Assembly (NCBI GenBank): GCA_963723165.1
Contig: CAVRPP010000011.1
Location: forward strand, 110,183-174,182
Direction: 5' to 3'
Source of the DNA: UBA4744 sp963723165
GTDB lineage: Bacteria > Actinomycetota > Acidimicrobiia > Spongiisociales > UBA4744
Length of the DNA: 64,000 nucleotides
Positions within the stretch are counted from its first letter, which is position 1, and each line of letters starts with the position of its first letter. Shown piece after piece: positions 17,267 through 26,209 of this stretch. A program made the translations under genes and the position numbers. Below the pieces are notes generated by a model. The model was not told the DNA's origin. It saw nothing but the letters and a program-made list of their open reading frames with translations, and searched no databases.

Positions 17267-18832
17267 ATGAACACAGCATCACGCAGACTCGGTGAGCTCC
17301 TCGTTGATCGACGGTTGCTTTCCAAAGACAGTTTGGAAGGGCTCCTGGAGAAGGAGACCACCACCGGTGTCCCGATTGCCAAGCTCCTGATCGACGGTGG
17401 GCACGTTCGCGAAGAGGATCTGCTCAGAGCGGTCGCCGACCGGGTCGGCATGCTGTACATCGATCTCGACGACGCACTGCTCGACCCCGAAGCCGTCGGT
17501 CTCCTGAGTGCAGACGCGGCCCGACAACTCATGGCCATCCCGGTTCGCATGGAGGAGGAAAAGGCCGTCGTGGCGGTCGCCGATCCCTTCGATCCGGAAA
17601 CCCATGTGCGTCTCGAAAAGGCTCTGGGATTGGGTGTCACCCTGGCACTGGCGACGCGAGCCGCAATTCAGCGAGCCATCGACTTCGTGCACGGCGTCGA
17701 GAAGGTTCCACTCGTCCGTCAACCGGGAATGCCCGCCGAAGTGGGGACGGTAAAGGAACCCGAAACCCTCCATTTGAACGAGTTGCTCGGGATCCAGCTC
17801 GACCGTGGAGGTTCCGACCTCCATCTGACTGCCGGGTCGCCGCCGCAGATCCGCGTTCACGGAAAACTCGAGCGACTGAACGACTTCCCGATCCTCAAAC
17901 CGGCCGAGCTCCGGCGGATGATCTACAGCATTCTCACCGAGAAACAACGAGAGAAGCTGGAGGAGACGCTCGAGCTCGACGCTTCCCATCCGGTACCGGG
18001 ACGAGGTCGGTTCCGAATGAACGTCTACTTCCAGCGAGACTCCATCGGCGCCGCCTTTCGGGCGATACCAACCGACATCATGTCACTGCAGCAATTGGGC
18101 ATCCCGCCGTCTGTCGGCGAGCTCGCCGACCTGCAGCGCGGACTCGTACTCGTGACCGGCCCGACGGGCTCCGGAAAGTCGACGACACTTGCGGCTCTCA
18201 TCGATATGGTCAACACCAAACGTTCCTGCCATATCCTGACCGTTGAGGATCCGATCGAGTTCCTGCACGTCCACAAACAAGCCATCGTCAACCAACGCGA
18301 AGTGGGAGCGGACACCCTCGGTTTCGGGCCCGCCTTGAAGCATGCCCTTCGGCAGGACCCCGACGTCATCCTGGTTGGAGAGTTGCGGGACCTCGAGACA
18401 ATCTCAACTGCCCTCACCGCCGCCGAGACGGGCCACCTCGTGTTTGCGACGCTGCACACCCAGGACGCCCCGCAGACCATCGACCGGATGGTCGATGTGT
18501 TTCCTTCCCATCAACAGCAACAGGTCCGGGTCCAGCTGGCGTCAACCATCCAGGCCATCATGACTCAGCAGCTGGTGCCGCTCCGGACCGGAAAAGGAAG
18601 GGTGCCTGCGGTCGAGGTGATGATCGCCACGTCGGGCATCCGCAACCTGATCCGGGAATCGAAGAACCATCAGATCACCACCGCCATGCAAGCCGGCGGC
18701 AAACACGGCATGCAGACTATGGATCAGGCGCTGGCGGACCTCGTGCGCCGCAACCTCATCTCGTACTCGGTGGCAGTCGAACGATGCATGAACCTCGAGG
18801 ATTTCCAGCGGCTCGCGGGCCGGATGGCGTAG
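17267..18832 (+). CDS. pilT: type IV pilus retraction ATPase PilT with an N-terminal MshEN-like domain
   Basis: 521 residues, against about 350-370 for ordinary PilT. Residues 5-150 form an extra N-terminal domain with the two half-motifs RLGELLVDRRLLSKDSL and PIAKLLIDGGHVREEDLL, as in MshEN domains that bind cyclic di-GMP in MshE/PilB proteins. The PilT core begins near residue 165 (GGSDLHLTAGSPPQIRVHG), with Walker A GPTGSGKSTTLAAL, the Asp box VEDPIEFLH, Walker B DPDVILVGELRD, the His box TLHTQDAP and the PilT-specific GIRNLIRES. It powers pilus retraction and twitching. ATG 17267 has a good ribosome site. It lies between pilB and pilC. Confidence 0.93.
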   Translation: MNTASRRLGELLVDRRLLSKDSLEGLLEKETTTGVPIAKLLIDGGHVREEDLLRAVADRVGMLYIDLDDALLDPEAVGLLSADAARQLMAIPVRMEEEKAVVAVADPFDPETHVRLEKALGLGVTLALATRAAIQRAIDFVHGVEKVPLVRQPGMPAEVGTVKEPETLHLNELLGIQLDRGGSDLHLTAGSPPQIRVHGKLERLNDFPILKPAELRRMIYSILTEKQREKLEETLELDASHPVPGRGRFRMNVYFQRDSIGAAFRAIPTDIMSLQQLGIPPSVGELADLQRGLVLVTGPTGSGKSTTLAALIDMVNTKRSCHILTVEDPIEFLHVHKQAIVNQREVGADTLGFGPALKHALRQDPDVILVGELRDLETISTALTAAETGHLVFATLHTQDAPQTIDRMVDVFPSHQQQQVRVQLASTIQAIMTQQLVPLRTGKGRVPAVEVMIATSGIRNLIRESKNHQITTAMQAGGKHGMQTMDQALADLVRRNLISYSVAVERCMNLEDFQRLAGRMA

Positions 18833-18844
18833 GAGGACCAGCAC

Positions 18845-20068
18845 ATGGCTACATCAACGTACATCTACAAGGTCAAGGACAAGGCCGGCAAAGTACACGA
18901 CGGGGAAATGCAAGCCTCGTCTCAGTCGGCAGTAGCCAAGGCCTTGCGCGATCGCGGGTTTGTTCCGGTCGCCGTCGAGGAAAAGAAGGCCTCGACCCTG
19001 CAGATGGAAATCAAGATTCCCGGTCTGTCGGGACGCATCAAGGTCAAAGAAGTCTCCGTGTTCAGCCGCCAGTTCGCCACCATGATCAACTCGGGTCTCT
19101 CCCTCCTCAGATCGCTGACGATTCTGGCAGAGCAGACACCGAACAGAGCTTTTCGCGACGTCATCCTCGAGGTGAAAGCGGACGTGGAGAAGGGGTCTTC
19201 GCTGTCTCAGTCTCTCGAGAAGCATCCGAAAGTCTTTCCCAGGATCTACTCGTCGATGGTCAAATCCGGTGAAGTCGGTGGTGTCCTGGACGAAACCTTG
19301 GAACGGTTGGCCCAGACTCTCGAGGCCCAGGTCGAACTTCGGTCCCAGGTCAAATCGGCCATGATGTACCCGGCGGCAGTATTCGGTCTGGTGATCTTCA
19401 TCGTCATCGCCATGTTGCTCTTCGTGGTTCCCATGTTCGAGTCGATGTTCGCCGATTTCGGGGCCGAACTGCCCTTGCCGACCCGGATGCTGATGGGTTT
19501 GTCGGTGATCTTCACGACCTACTGGTATCTGGCGGTCGGCGGCACCATCGGCGCCATCGTCGGCTTCAAGCGGTGGATTTCCACTGAAGGGGGTCGCAGT
19601 CGGTTCGACGCCATCAAGCTCAAGATGCCCATCTTCGGGAACCTCGTTCATAAGACCGCCCTGGCCCGGTTCGCTCACACCCTGGCAGCCCTGACCCGTA
19701 CCGGAGTCCCGATCCTCATGGCTATGGATATCGTGGCGGAAACCTCCGGGAACGCCGTGGTCTCTCGGGCGGTAATGAGCGTGCAGGCTTCCGTCAAAGA
19801 GGGCGAATCGATAGCGGAGCCCCTCTCGAATCATCCGGTCTTCCCCCCCATGGTCGTCCAGATGATGGCCGTCGGTGAGGAGACCGGCGCCCTCGACACG
19901 ATGCTGGAGAAGGTGGGCGATTTCTTCGACCGGGAGGTCAAGACGATGGTGGAAGGCTTGACCAGCCTCATCGAACCGCTGTTGGTCGTGATCCTGGGTG
20001 CCACGGTCGGTGGCATGCTGCTGGCCCTCTACTTGCCGATCTTCAACGTCATCACCCTGATCGATTAG
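18845..20068 (+). CDS. pilC: type IV pilus inner-membrane platform protein PilC
   Basis: 407 residues. Two GspF domains are visible: the first after FSRQFATMINSGLSLLRSL, the second from ARFAHTLAALTRTGVPIL. Three hydrophobic stretches fit the family (VFGLVIFIVIAMLLFVVPMF, a Tyr/Trp-rich segment near 220, and the C-terminal LLVVILGATVGGMLLALYLP). PilC links PilB/PilT motion to pilin insertion. It starts 12 bases after pilT with an AGGAGG site upstream, so the motor genes are in one transcript. Confidence 0.94.
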   Translation: MATSTYIYKVKDKAGKVHDGEMQASSQSAVAKALRDRGFVPVAVEEKKASTLQMEIKIPGLSGRIKVKEVSVFSRQFATMINSGLSLLRSLTILAEQTPNRAFRDVILEVKADVEKGSSLSQSLEKHPKVFPRIYSSMVKSGEVGGVLDETLERLAQTLEAQVELRSQVKSAMMYPAAVFGLVIFIVIAMLLFVVPMFESMFADFGAELPLPTRMLMGLSVIFTTYWYLAVGGTIGAIVGFKRWISTEGGRSRFDAIKLKMPIFGNLVHKTALARFAHTLAALTRTGVPILMAMDIVAETSGNAVVSRAVMSVQASVKEGESIAEPLSNHPVFPPMVVQMMAVGEETGALDTMLEKVGDFFDREVKTMVEGLTSLIEPLLVVILGATVGGMLLALYLPIFNVITLID

Positions 20069-20212
20069 TTCCGATTCCGGGAGCTGACTAGCCCGCTCGT
20101 GGCCGGTGAGATGAACACCGATGCGTGAATTGGGACTCAACTCCGAGGGCTGTGACGCCGATATATGTCCATGAGGGCCGAACGCCGGCTCTGTCAAAAA
20201 GGAGGAATCACC

Positions 20213-20671
20213 ATGATTGGTTTGATTCGGAGCCGGGTCGGAAACGACGAAGGCTTCACTTTGGTCGAGTTGATGGTGGTCGTATTGATCATTGCCATTC
20301 TTGTGGCGATCGCCATCCCGACCTTCCTCGGTGCCCGTACCAGCGCCCAGGACCGGGCCGCCCAGAGCGACCTGCGCAACGCCCTGACTGCTGAGAAGGT
20401 GTTCTACGTGGACAACGAGTCCTACACGGACAACGCGGCCGGAGCCCTGGCTGCTATCGAGCCGAGCATCGACTGGGTCGCAGTTACGGTCAACCTGGAC
20501 GTAGCCAACGACCAGTACGTCTGCCTGGAAATCGTTTCCTCGAGCGGCGAGACCTTCTACCTGAAGGACATCGCCTCCGGAGCAGGTGTGGCAGGAACGT
20601 TCTATGGCAACGGAACGGCTGATGCAAACTGTGCCGCAGCGGCCGCGACTACCGCGGATGCCGGCTGGTAA
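20213..20671 (+). CDS. pilA: major type IV pilin PilA
   Basis: 152 residues from ATG 20213, 7 nt after a perfect AAGGAGG (20199-20205), the strongest ribosome site seen in the window. The leader MIGLIRSRVGNDEG is cut before FTLVELMVVVLIIAILVAI, with Glu at +5 and the classic N-terminal helix. The C-terminal domain is small, with two Cys (YVCLEIV and ADANCAA) that can close a D-loop. A 144-base untranslated stretch precedes the gene and a strong terminator follows, which suits an abundant subunit. Confidence 0.95.
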   Translation: MIGLIRSRVGNDEGFTLVELMVVVLIIAILVAIAIPTFLGARTSAQDRAAQSDLRNALTAEKVFYVDNESYTDNAAGALAAIEPSIDWVAVTVNLDVANDQYVCLEIVSSSGETFYLKDIASGAGVAGTFYGNGTADANCAAAAATTADAGW

Positions 20672-20694
20672 ACAACACCCATCTATCGAGAACT

Positions 20695-20741
20695 CGAGAG
20701 GGCGGCCTGTAGGCCGCCCTCTCGGTATGTCAGGGTCTTTT
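20695..20741 (+). terminator. intrinsic terminator after pilA
   Basis: A perfect 13-bp stem (20695-20707 with 20712-20724, arm CGAGAGGGCGGCC) around a TGTA loop, with a T run at 20737-20741. It would end most pilA transcripts and keep pilD and pilMNO at lower levels. Confidence 0.85.
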
Positions 20742-20779
20742 TGACCTGGGGTGGCTAACGTCATCGGCCGAGGAGAGGA

Positions 20780-21553
20780 ATGATGACAGCGTATTTCGCC
20801 ACAGTGGCTGGTTTGTTTGGTCTGTTGATCGGATCGTTTCTGAACGTGGTCGCATCCCGCGTGCCGCTGGGGCGGTCTGTCGTGTCACCGCCTTCTGCAT
20901 GCCCTTCCTGTGGTCACGTTATTCGTTGGAAAGACAACATCCCGGTGGTTTCCTGGTTGCTGCTGCGAGGGGAGTGTCGCGATTGCGGGGCCGGAATCTC
21001 GCCACGCTATCCCGTGGTGGAAGCCGCAACCGGAATACTGTTTGCCGGAACCTATCTGGTCATCGGTCCGAACTGGGTGCTGCCGGCCTACCTTCTGTTC
21101 GTAGCCACCACCGTGGCCCTGGTGCTCACCGATCTGGATCACAAGCGGATCCCGAATCGCATCCTGTACCCGGCCACCCTCGCGGCGGTCCCACTCCTGG
21201 CCGCAGGGGCTCTCCTCGACGGCACCCTGTCTGCCATCCCTCGTGCTCTCGCCGGGGGTGCGATCTACTTCGGGATTCTTCTGATCATCGCCCTGGTCGC
21301 CCGGGGAGGGTTCGGCATGGGCGATGTCAAGCTGGCCTTCCTGCTCGGAACCTTCCTGGCGTTCCCATCCTGGGAAACACTTGGAGCCGGAGTCTTCCTG
21401 GCGTTCCTCATCGGCGGCCTCGTGTCGCTGGCACTTCTGGTCACGAAACGCAAAGGCCGCAAGGACGCCATTCCTTTTGGCCCTCCGCTCATTGTCGGAG
21501 CGTGGATCGCTCTGATCTGGGGCAAACAGCTAGTTGACTGGTACCTGGGTTAG
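20780..21553 (+). CDS. pilD: prepilin peptidase and N-methyltransferase PilD
   Basis: 257 residues with about seven membrane helices. The N-terminal half has the cytoplasmic methylase/zinc region with CPSCGH and CRDCGA pairs. The aspartic peptidase residues are in VLTDLDHKRIPN and GMGDVKLAFLLG. PilD cleaves PilA and the minor pilins at the G/F site and methylates the new N-terminus. It follows the pilA terminator with a GAGGAG site. Mycobacteria keep a lone prepilin-peptidase-like gene at the same place near aroE, as I recall (Rv2551c). Confidence 0.93.
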   Translation: MMTAYFATVAGLFGLLIGSFLNVVASRVPLGRSVVSPPSACPSCGHVIRWKDNIPVVSWLLLRGECRDCGAGISPRYPVVEAATGILFAGTYLVIGPNWVLPAYLLFVATTVALVLTDLDHKRIPNRILYPATLAAVPLLAAGALLDGTLSAIPRALAGGAIYFGILLIIALVARGGFGMGDVKLAFLLGTFLAFPSWETLGAGVFLAFLIGGLVSLALLVTKRKGRKDAIPFGPPLIVGAWIALIWGKQLVDWYLG

Positions 21554-21706
21554 GGGTCCGGTTCGGCAGGCGCCGACTGGTGCTTGCGACTACTCATACG
21601 CATTGTTACGCTCTTGTAATCACATGGTTGTAATTAGCTGTGTGGTCGTGGTCGAGCTGGGCCACGGGGTATCCGGTCAAACGGGCCGGCCCAGGGCGGA
21701 GACAAC

Positions 21707-22777
21707 ATGGCGATCAACGTCGGGTTGGATATAGGCACGAGCGCTGTTCGTGCCGCAGTTGTACAGACGGGCAAGGGTGTGCCCGTCTTACAGCGTTATG
21801 GGCAGGTTGCGCTGCCCGAAGGGGCCGTGATCGCCGGGGAGATCGTTGAAGAGGCAATTGTCCGCGACGCTCTCACCCAGCTGTGGAAGACCGCCAAACT
21901 TCCCAAAAAGCGAGTGGTGGTCGGGATCGCCAACCAGCGAGTGATCGTGCGGCGAGTCGACTTGCCCTACATGGCCGAAGAAGAACTTGCCCAGGCTCTG
22001 CCATTTCAGGCACAGGAATACATTCCGATCCCGATCGACGAGGCCATCCTCGACTTCGTACCCCTCGAGGAGTTCGCAACTCCCGGCGGAGAGCCCATGC
22101 TCTCCGTACTGGTGGTCGCAGCCCACAAGGACATGGCGGCGGACGTCCTGAGGGTGGTGGCCGGCGCCGGCATCAAGGTGATGGCCATAGATCTGCAGGC
22201 TTTCGCTCTCACTCGCTCGGTCTTGGGAGCAGATTTTGATCTCGACGCCGGCGTCCAGGCCATTGTCAACATCGGAGCCGGGCTTACCCAGGTCATCCTC
22301 CTGAAGGCGGGAACCATCCGCTTTCTGCGCATCTTGACCATGGGCGGTGCGACATTCACCGAAGCGCTGGCAGATCGAATGCCGATGGAACCCGAGCAAG
22401 CCGAGCAGTACAAGCGTCGCACGGGGGTGGCCATCGACGGGGTGCCCGCCGGCACGGAGGGTGAAGGGCTTGCCAAGATGCTCCTCACCGAGGAAGCCGA
22501 CCTCCTGATCGAGGAGATCCGGGGCTCGGTCGACTACTACCTGGGCCAATCGGGCGGCGACACTCTCGAGCGTTTGTTTGTGGCGGGAAACGGGGCCCGG
22601 CTGCCCAATCTGGCCAACCGGCTCGGCCGTTCGCTCGGCGTGGGTGTCGAGCCGGTCCGGGTGCTCGAGGAAGAGAAGATGCAGGTCGGAAAACTCGGTC
22701 TCAGCGACGTCGAGTTGGCTCAGGCCCAACCTGTGTTGCCGGTACCGGTCGGCCTGGCTATGTGGGGCGAACTCTGA
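21707..22777 (+). CDS. pilM: pilus assembly ATPase-fold protein PilM
   Basis: 356 residues of the actin-like fold: VGLDIGTSAVRAAVV at the start, the QAQEYIPIPIDEAILDF region that binds the cytoplasmic tip of PilN, the second phosphate loop NIGAGLTQV and the adenosine-site GNGARLPNLANRL. PilM is a cytoplasmic protein that recruits PilN-PilO. About 150 bases upstream carry no gene and may hold a promoter. It overlaps pilN by one base (TGATG). Confidence 0.92.
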   Translation: MAINVGLDIGTSAVRAAVVQTGKGVPVLQRYGQVALPEGAVIAGEIVEEAIVRDALTQLWKTAKLPKKRVVVGIANQRVIVRRVDLPYMAEEELAQALPFQAQEYIPIPIDEAILDFVPLEEFATPGGEPMLSVLVVAAHKDMAADVLRVVAGAGIKVMAIDLQAFALTRSVLGADFDLDAGVQAIVNIGAGLTQVILLKAGTIRFLRILTMGGATFTEALADRMPMEPEQAEQYKRRTGVAIDGVPAGTEGEGLAKMLLTEEADLLIEEIRGSVDYYLGQSGGDTLERLFVAGNGARLPNLANRLGRSLGVGVEPVRVLEEEKMQVGKLGLSDVELAQAQPVLPVPVGLAMWGEL

Positions 22778-23397
22778 TGCGGGCCATCAATCTCCTCCCA
22801 CCGGAAGCCGCCCAACGGGCCACCGCCCGCCGTAAAACGGTTGGTGTTGTGGCCCTGGGTGTCGTGTATATCGCGTTACTGGCACTCGTTGCCCTCTGGT
22901 GGCAAGGAAAGGCGACCGATGCGGAGAACGATCGAGATTTCCAACTGACGGCCAACACCCGGATCGAGGCCGAAATCGCTTCGCTGTCCGGTGTTCTGGC
23001 GCTGCGCTCCGCGTACGACGATGGCGTCGATCGACTCGGGACCGCCCTGGCACGGGATATCGCCTGGGGTCGTCTCCTGAATGATCTGGCTCGCATCATT
23101 CCGGATCGGTTGTGGATCACCAGCCTGACTGGGACTGCCCAGGACACAGAAGACAATCCGTTCCTGCTCGGTCAGGTCCAGATTTCCGGAATCGCATTCG
23201 ACTATCCCGACGCTTCATCGTGGTTGCGGGTCCTCGACGCTGAAGAATGGCCAGCCCTCGGTGGGGGGTGGGTCTCTTCTACCAGTCGTTCGACCATTGG
23301 AGAGTCACCCGTCGTCAATTTCACGTCGGTGGCCTCACTTCTCGAGGCGGCCCGTTCCAATCGGATCGAGGAGCGCACACCGGAGGTGCCGTCGTGA
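22777..23397 (+). CDS. pilN: pilus alignment protein PilN
   Basis: 206 residues from ATG 22777. The short cytoplasmic tail MRAINLLPPEAAQR is the PilM-binding INLLP motif, followed by one membrane helix (VVALGVVYIALLALVALWW), a coiled coil and a ferredoxin-like domain. With PilM and PilO it forms the alignment complex across the membrane. It is coupled to pilM before it and pilO after it by short overlaps. Confidence 0.9.
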   Translation: MRAINLLPPEAAQRATARRKTVGVVALGVVYIALLALVALWWQGKATDAENDRDFQLTANTRIEAEIASLSGVLALRSAYDDGVDRLGTALARDIAWGRLLNDLARIIPDRLWITSLTGTAQDTEDNPFLLGQVQISGIAFDYPDASSWLRVLDAEEWPALGGGWVSSTSRSTIGESPVVNFTSVASLLEAARSNRIEERTPEVPS

Positions 23398-23999
23398 AGC
23401 GCACCAGTCTCGTTTTCGGGATCCTGGGCTTCGTCCTAGTAACCGCGCTCTGGTGGTTCTTTGTCATCTCCCCGACGAACACCAAGATCGCCGATGCTCA
23501 AGACGCTCTGGAGTCAGCCCAGGACAACCAGGTTCTGCTGCAAACCCAGTTGATGCGCCTCAAGAAGATCCAGGAAAACGAACTCACCTATCGCTCTGCA
23601 ATTGGAGCACTCGAGGCGGCCATACCTCCGACTCCGCAAATGCCCGCCCTGATCGATGTGCTGGCCGAACTTGCCGTCGACTCGGGAGTCCAGTGGGAGA
23701 GCGGCACCTACGGCAATCCGGTCGAGGTCGATGGTGAGGACTACTTCGCGATTCCCGTCAACTTGTCGGTCAACGGTCAATTCTTCGAGGTGCTCGGCTA
23801 TCTCTACGGGATTGCTGATCTGGAGCGGATCGTGCGTATAGACGCAGTGAGTCTGACACCGCAGGAAGACGACGACGGTTTCACGGTCGAAAACGTCTCG
23901 ATTTCGGCTGTGACCTTCACGACCGGCGATGTTGTTCTACCGGCACCCGAACCGGTGACCGAAACGACGACCACCACGACTCCCGGGGATGGTGAGTGA
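23394..23999 (+). CDS. pilO: pilus alignment protein PilO
   Basis: 201 residues from GTG 23394, which overlaps the pilN stop and has a GGAGG site 7 nt upstream. One membrane helix (LVFGILGFVLVTALWWFFVI) is followed by a coiled coil (KIADAQDALESAQDNQVLL) and a ferredoxin-like domain with the PilO run FFEVLGYLYGIADLERIVRI. A Thr/Pro-rich tail ends the protein. It pairs with PilN outside the membrane. Confidence 0.9.
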   Translation: MKRTSLVFGILGFVLVTALWWFFVISPTNTKIADAQDALESAQDNQVLLQTQLMRLKKIQENELTYRSAIGALEAAIPPTPQMPALIDVLAELAVDSGVQWESGTYGNPVEVDGEDYFAIPVNLSVNGQFFEVLGYLYGIADLERIVRIDAVSLTPQEDDDGFTVENVSISAVTFTTGDVVLPAPEPVTETTTTTTPGDGE

Positions 24000-24505
24000 T
24001 GCGTGCGAGAAACAGCGGTACTGCAGCCGCCGTGGCCATCTTGTTGATAGGGGTTGCCATCGCCGGCGCCTGGATGTTTGTGGCGCCGTCGGTATTTGGC
24101 CCCACCGAATCGGTGCTGGACGGGCCTCTGGCGGAAACAACCCTGGCCGCACCCGCTTCATCCGGTTTGATCGAGGGAGTCAAGGTGTTGAGTTCCTTCC
24201 AGGTCTCGCAACCTCGCGATCCCTTCCGGCCACTCATCACCGAAGAATCGCCGACGGGTTCGACCGGAACGGGTACCGGCACGGGTTTCGACCCATCCGG
24301 TACACGCGTGACCCTCGTTGAGATCAGAGACGTCGCAGGCGTCTTGCGGGCGACGGTCAAGGTTGACGGCACCGACTACGACGTCGGGGTGGGGGACACC
24401 TTCGCCGGTGATTTCAAAGTCGTGAGTCTCGACCCCGACAGCGGTGTCTTCCTGTTCGGCGACAATGCCTTTGAGCTGTCCGAGGGTCAAGAAATCCTGA
24501 AGTAA
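23999..24505 (+). CDS. small membrane-anchored pilus protein, PilP-like
   Basis: 168 residues from ATG 23999, overlapping the pilO stop. One N-terminal helix (AAVAILLIGVAIAGAWMFV), a flexible linker with SQPRDPFRPLI, a Gly/Thr run and a small beta domain ending DNAFELSEGQEILK. The RDPFRPL segment and the compact beta domain recall PilP, which in Gram-negatives links PilNO to the secretin. There is no secretin gene here, so in a single-membrane cell it must bind something else. Identity is by position and shape only. Confidence 0.6.
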   Translation: MRARNSGTAAAVAILLIGVAIAGAWMFVAPSVFGPTESVLDGPLAETTLAAPASSGLIEGVKVLSSFQVSQPRDPFRPLITEESPTGSTGTGTGTGFDPSGTRVTLVEIRDVAGVLRATVKVDGTDYDVGVGDTFAGDFKVVSLDPDSGVFLFGDNAFELSEGQEILK

Positions 24506-24545
24506 CAACTTGCTACTTCAGGCCTGACGCTCGAAACTCTGCACC

Positions 24546-25697
24546 ATGTTGCGTTTCCTTACTGCCGGCGAGTCACACGGCCCCGGATTGGTTACGATTG
24601 TCGAGGGGTTGCCGGCCGGGCTCGAGATCCAGGCGGACGGACTGGCCGAACAGCTTCGCCGGCGCAGACTGGGGTTCGGGCGCGGCAGGCGCATGAAGAT
24701 CGAACAGGACGAATTGGAGGTTCTGGCCGGTGTGCGACACGGTCGCACGCTGGGGAGTCCGCTGGCGATCGTCATCCGCAACAGCGAGTGGGCAAAGTGG
24801 AGCGAGGAGATGTCGCCCGAAGCCGGTCAACCCAAGCGGCTGATGGCTACCCCCCGCCCCGGTCATGCAGACCTCGCCGGGATGCTCAAATACGACACCC
24901 ATGATGCCCGCGACATTCTCGAGCGGGCCTCCGCCCGCGAGACTGCCGCCCGGACCGTGGTCGGATACGCCGCCCAACAACTTCTCGGGCAGATCGATGT
25001 TTCGATCGTCAGCCACGTCGTCGCCATCGGCTCCGTAGCCGTGCCACCCGGAACGGTGCCGGGTCCCGGCGATCTCGCCGCTATCGATGAGTCTCCCGTG
25101 CGGGTCGCAGCACCGGAGACCGAAGCGGCCATGACGGCCGCGATAGAGCAAGCAAAGGCCGATCGCGACACGCTGGGAGGCATCGTCGAAGTTCTTGTCT
25201 TCGGAGTTCCGGCCGGGTTGGGCAGTCACGTCCATTGGGACCGGCGTCTGGACACGCAGCTGGCCGGTGCGCTGATGTCTATTCAAGGAATCAAAGCGGT
25301 GGAGATGGGCGACGGTTTCGCATCGGCATCCCGACCCGGATCGGAGGCACATGACGAGATCGGCTTCGCCGGAGGCGAGTTCGTGCGCTCCTCCGATCGG
25401 GCCGGGGGTCTCGAGGGCGGTATCAGCACCGGTCAGACCTTGAGGATGCGGGCCGCCATGAAGCCAATCTCGACATTGATGCGGCCGCTGCAGAGTGTTG
25501 ACGTTGGCACCAAGGAACCCGCGGCGGCCTTTCGGGAGCGGTCCGATGTTTGTGCGGTTCCGGCCGCCGGGGTTGTGGCAGAGCAGATGGTGGCATACGT
25601 TGTGGCCCGGGAGGTGCTCCGCAAGTTCGGAGGAGACACCATGGCCGACTTGGCCGGAGCCGTGGGAGCGTACAGAAGTCGCCTTCTGGCTTTCTGA
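24546..25697 (+). CDS. aroC: chorismate synthase
   Basis: 383 residues, normal length. GESHGPGLVTIVEGLPAG opens the protein, RPGHADLAGMLKY and RASARETAARTV carry the FMN and substrate residues, and RSDVCAVPAAGVV is near the end. It converts EPSP to chorismate using reduced FMN. The ATG lies 40 bases after the pilus genes, and the stop overlaps the aroK ATG as TGATG. Confidence 0.97.
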   Translation: MLRFLTAGESHGPGLVTIVEGLPAGLEIQADGLAEQLRRRRLGFGRGRRMKIEQDELEVLAGVRHGRTLGSPLAIVIRNSEWAKWSEEMSPEAGQPKRLMATPRPGHADLAGMLKYDTHDARDILERASARETAARTVVGYAAQQLLGQIDVSIVSHVVAIGSVAVPPGTVPGPGDLAAIDESPVRVAAPETEAAMTAAIEQAKADRDTLGGIVEVLVFGVPAGLGSHVHWDRRLDTQLAGALMSIQGIKAVEMGDGFASASRPGSEAHDEIGFAGGEFVRSSDRAGGLEGGISTGQTLRMRAAMKPISTLMRPLQSVDVGTKEPAAAFRERSDVCAVPAAGVVAEQMVAYVVAREVLRKFGGDTMADLAGAVGAYRSRLLAF

Positions 25698-26209
25698 TGC
25701 GGGCCCTGTGGCTGGTCGGAATGATGGGATCGGGGAAGACGACCGTAGGCGAAATCATCGCCCGGCGGACGGGGGTGGAGTTCATCGATACCGATTCGGT
25801 CATCGAGGCAGAAATCGACAGGCCGATCTCGTCGATATGGGTCACTGAAGGAGAAGATGCGTTTCGGGCGGTCGAGTCAGAACAGATCCGGCTCATAGCG
25901 GCGGCCGGACACGACCCAGTGGTCGCCACCGGAGGCGGTGTTGTCATCCAACCCGGGAACATTGAACTGATGCGTTCCTCCGGCATTGTGGTCTGGTTGC
26001 AGGCCGATCCCGATCAGCTGGCCTCCCGCGTGGCCGGGTCGGACGATAGGCCTCTCCTGGCCGGCTGGTCGGATGAAGAGCGCCTGGCAGCATTGCTTGC
26101 GGACCGGGCGGAGGCGTACGCCATTGCTGCGCACCACAGAGTCGAAACCGGATCTAAGCAGCCGGAGGAGATCGCACAGGAGGTGATGGGGTTGTGGAAC
26201 GCTTCCTGA
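25697..26209 (+). CDS. aroK: shikimate kinase
   Basis: 170 residues from ATG 25697, overlapping the aroC stop. Walker A GMMGSGKTT, the shikimate-binding FIDTDSVIE, the GGGVVI loop and the lid arginine in DDRPLL are all present. It phosphorylates shikimate at the 3 position. It overlaps aroB by 16 bases, so the three genes are coupled. Confidence 0.95.
   Translation: MRALWLVGMMGSGKTTVGEIIARRTGVEFIDTDSVIEAEIDRPISSIWVTEGEDAFRAVESEQIRLIAAAGHDPVVATGGGVVIQPGNIELMRSSGIVVWLQADPDQLASRVAGSDDRPLLAGWSDEERLAALLADRAEAYAIAAHHRVETGSKQPEEIAQEVMGLWNAS

Noticed and set aside
20120..20170. Sigma-28-like promoter (GCCGATAT) before pilA
   Set aside because: The -35 part does not fit the consensus and the spacing is off, so it is not better than chance.
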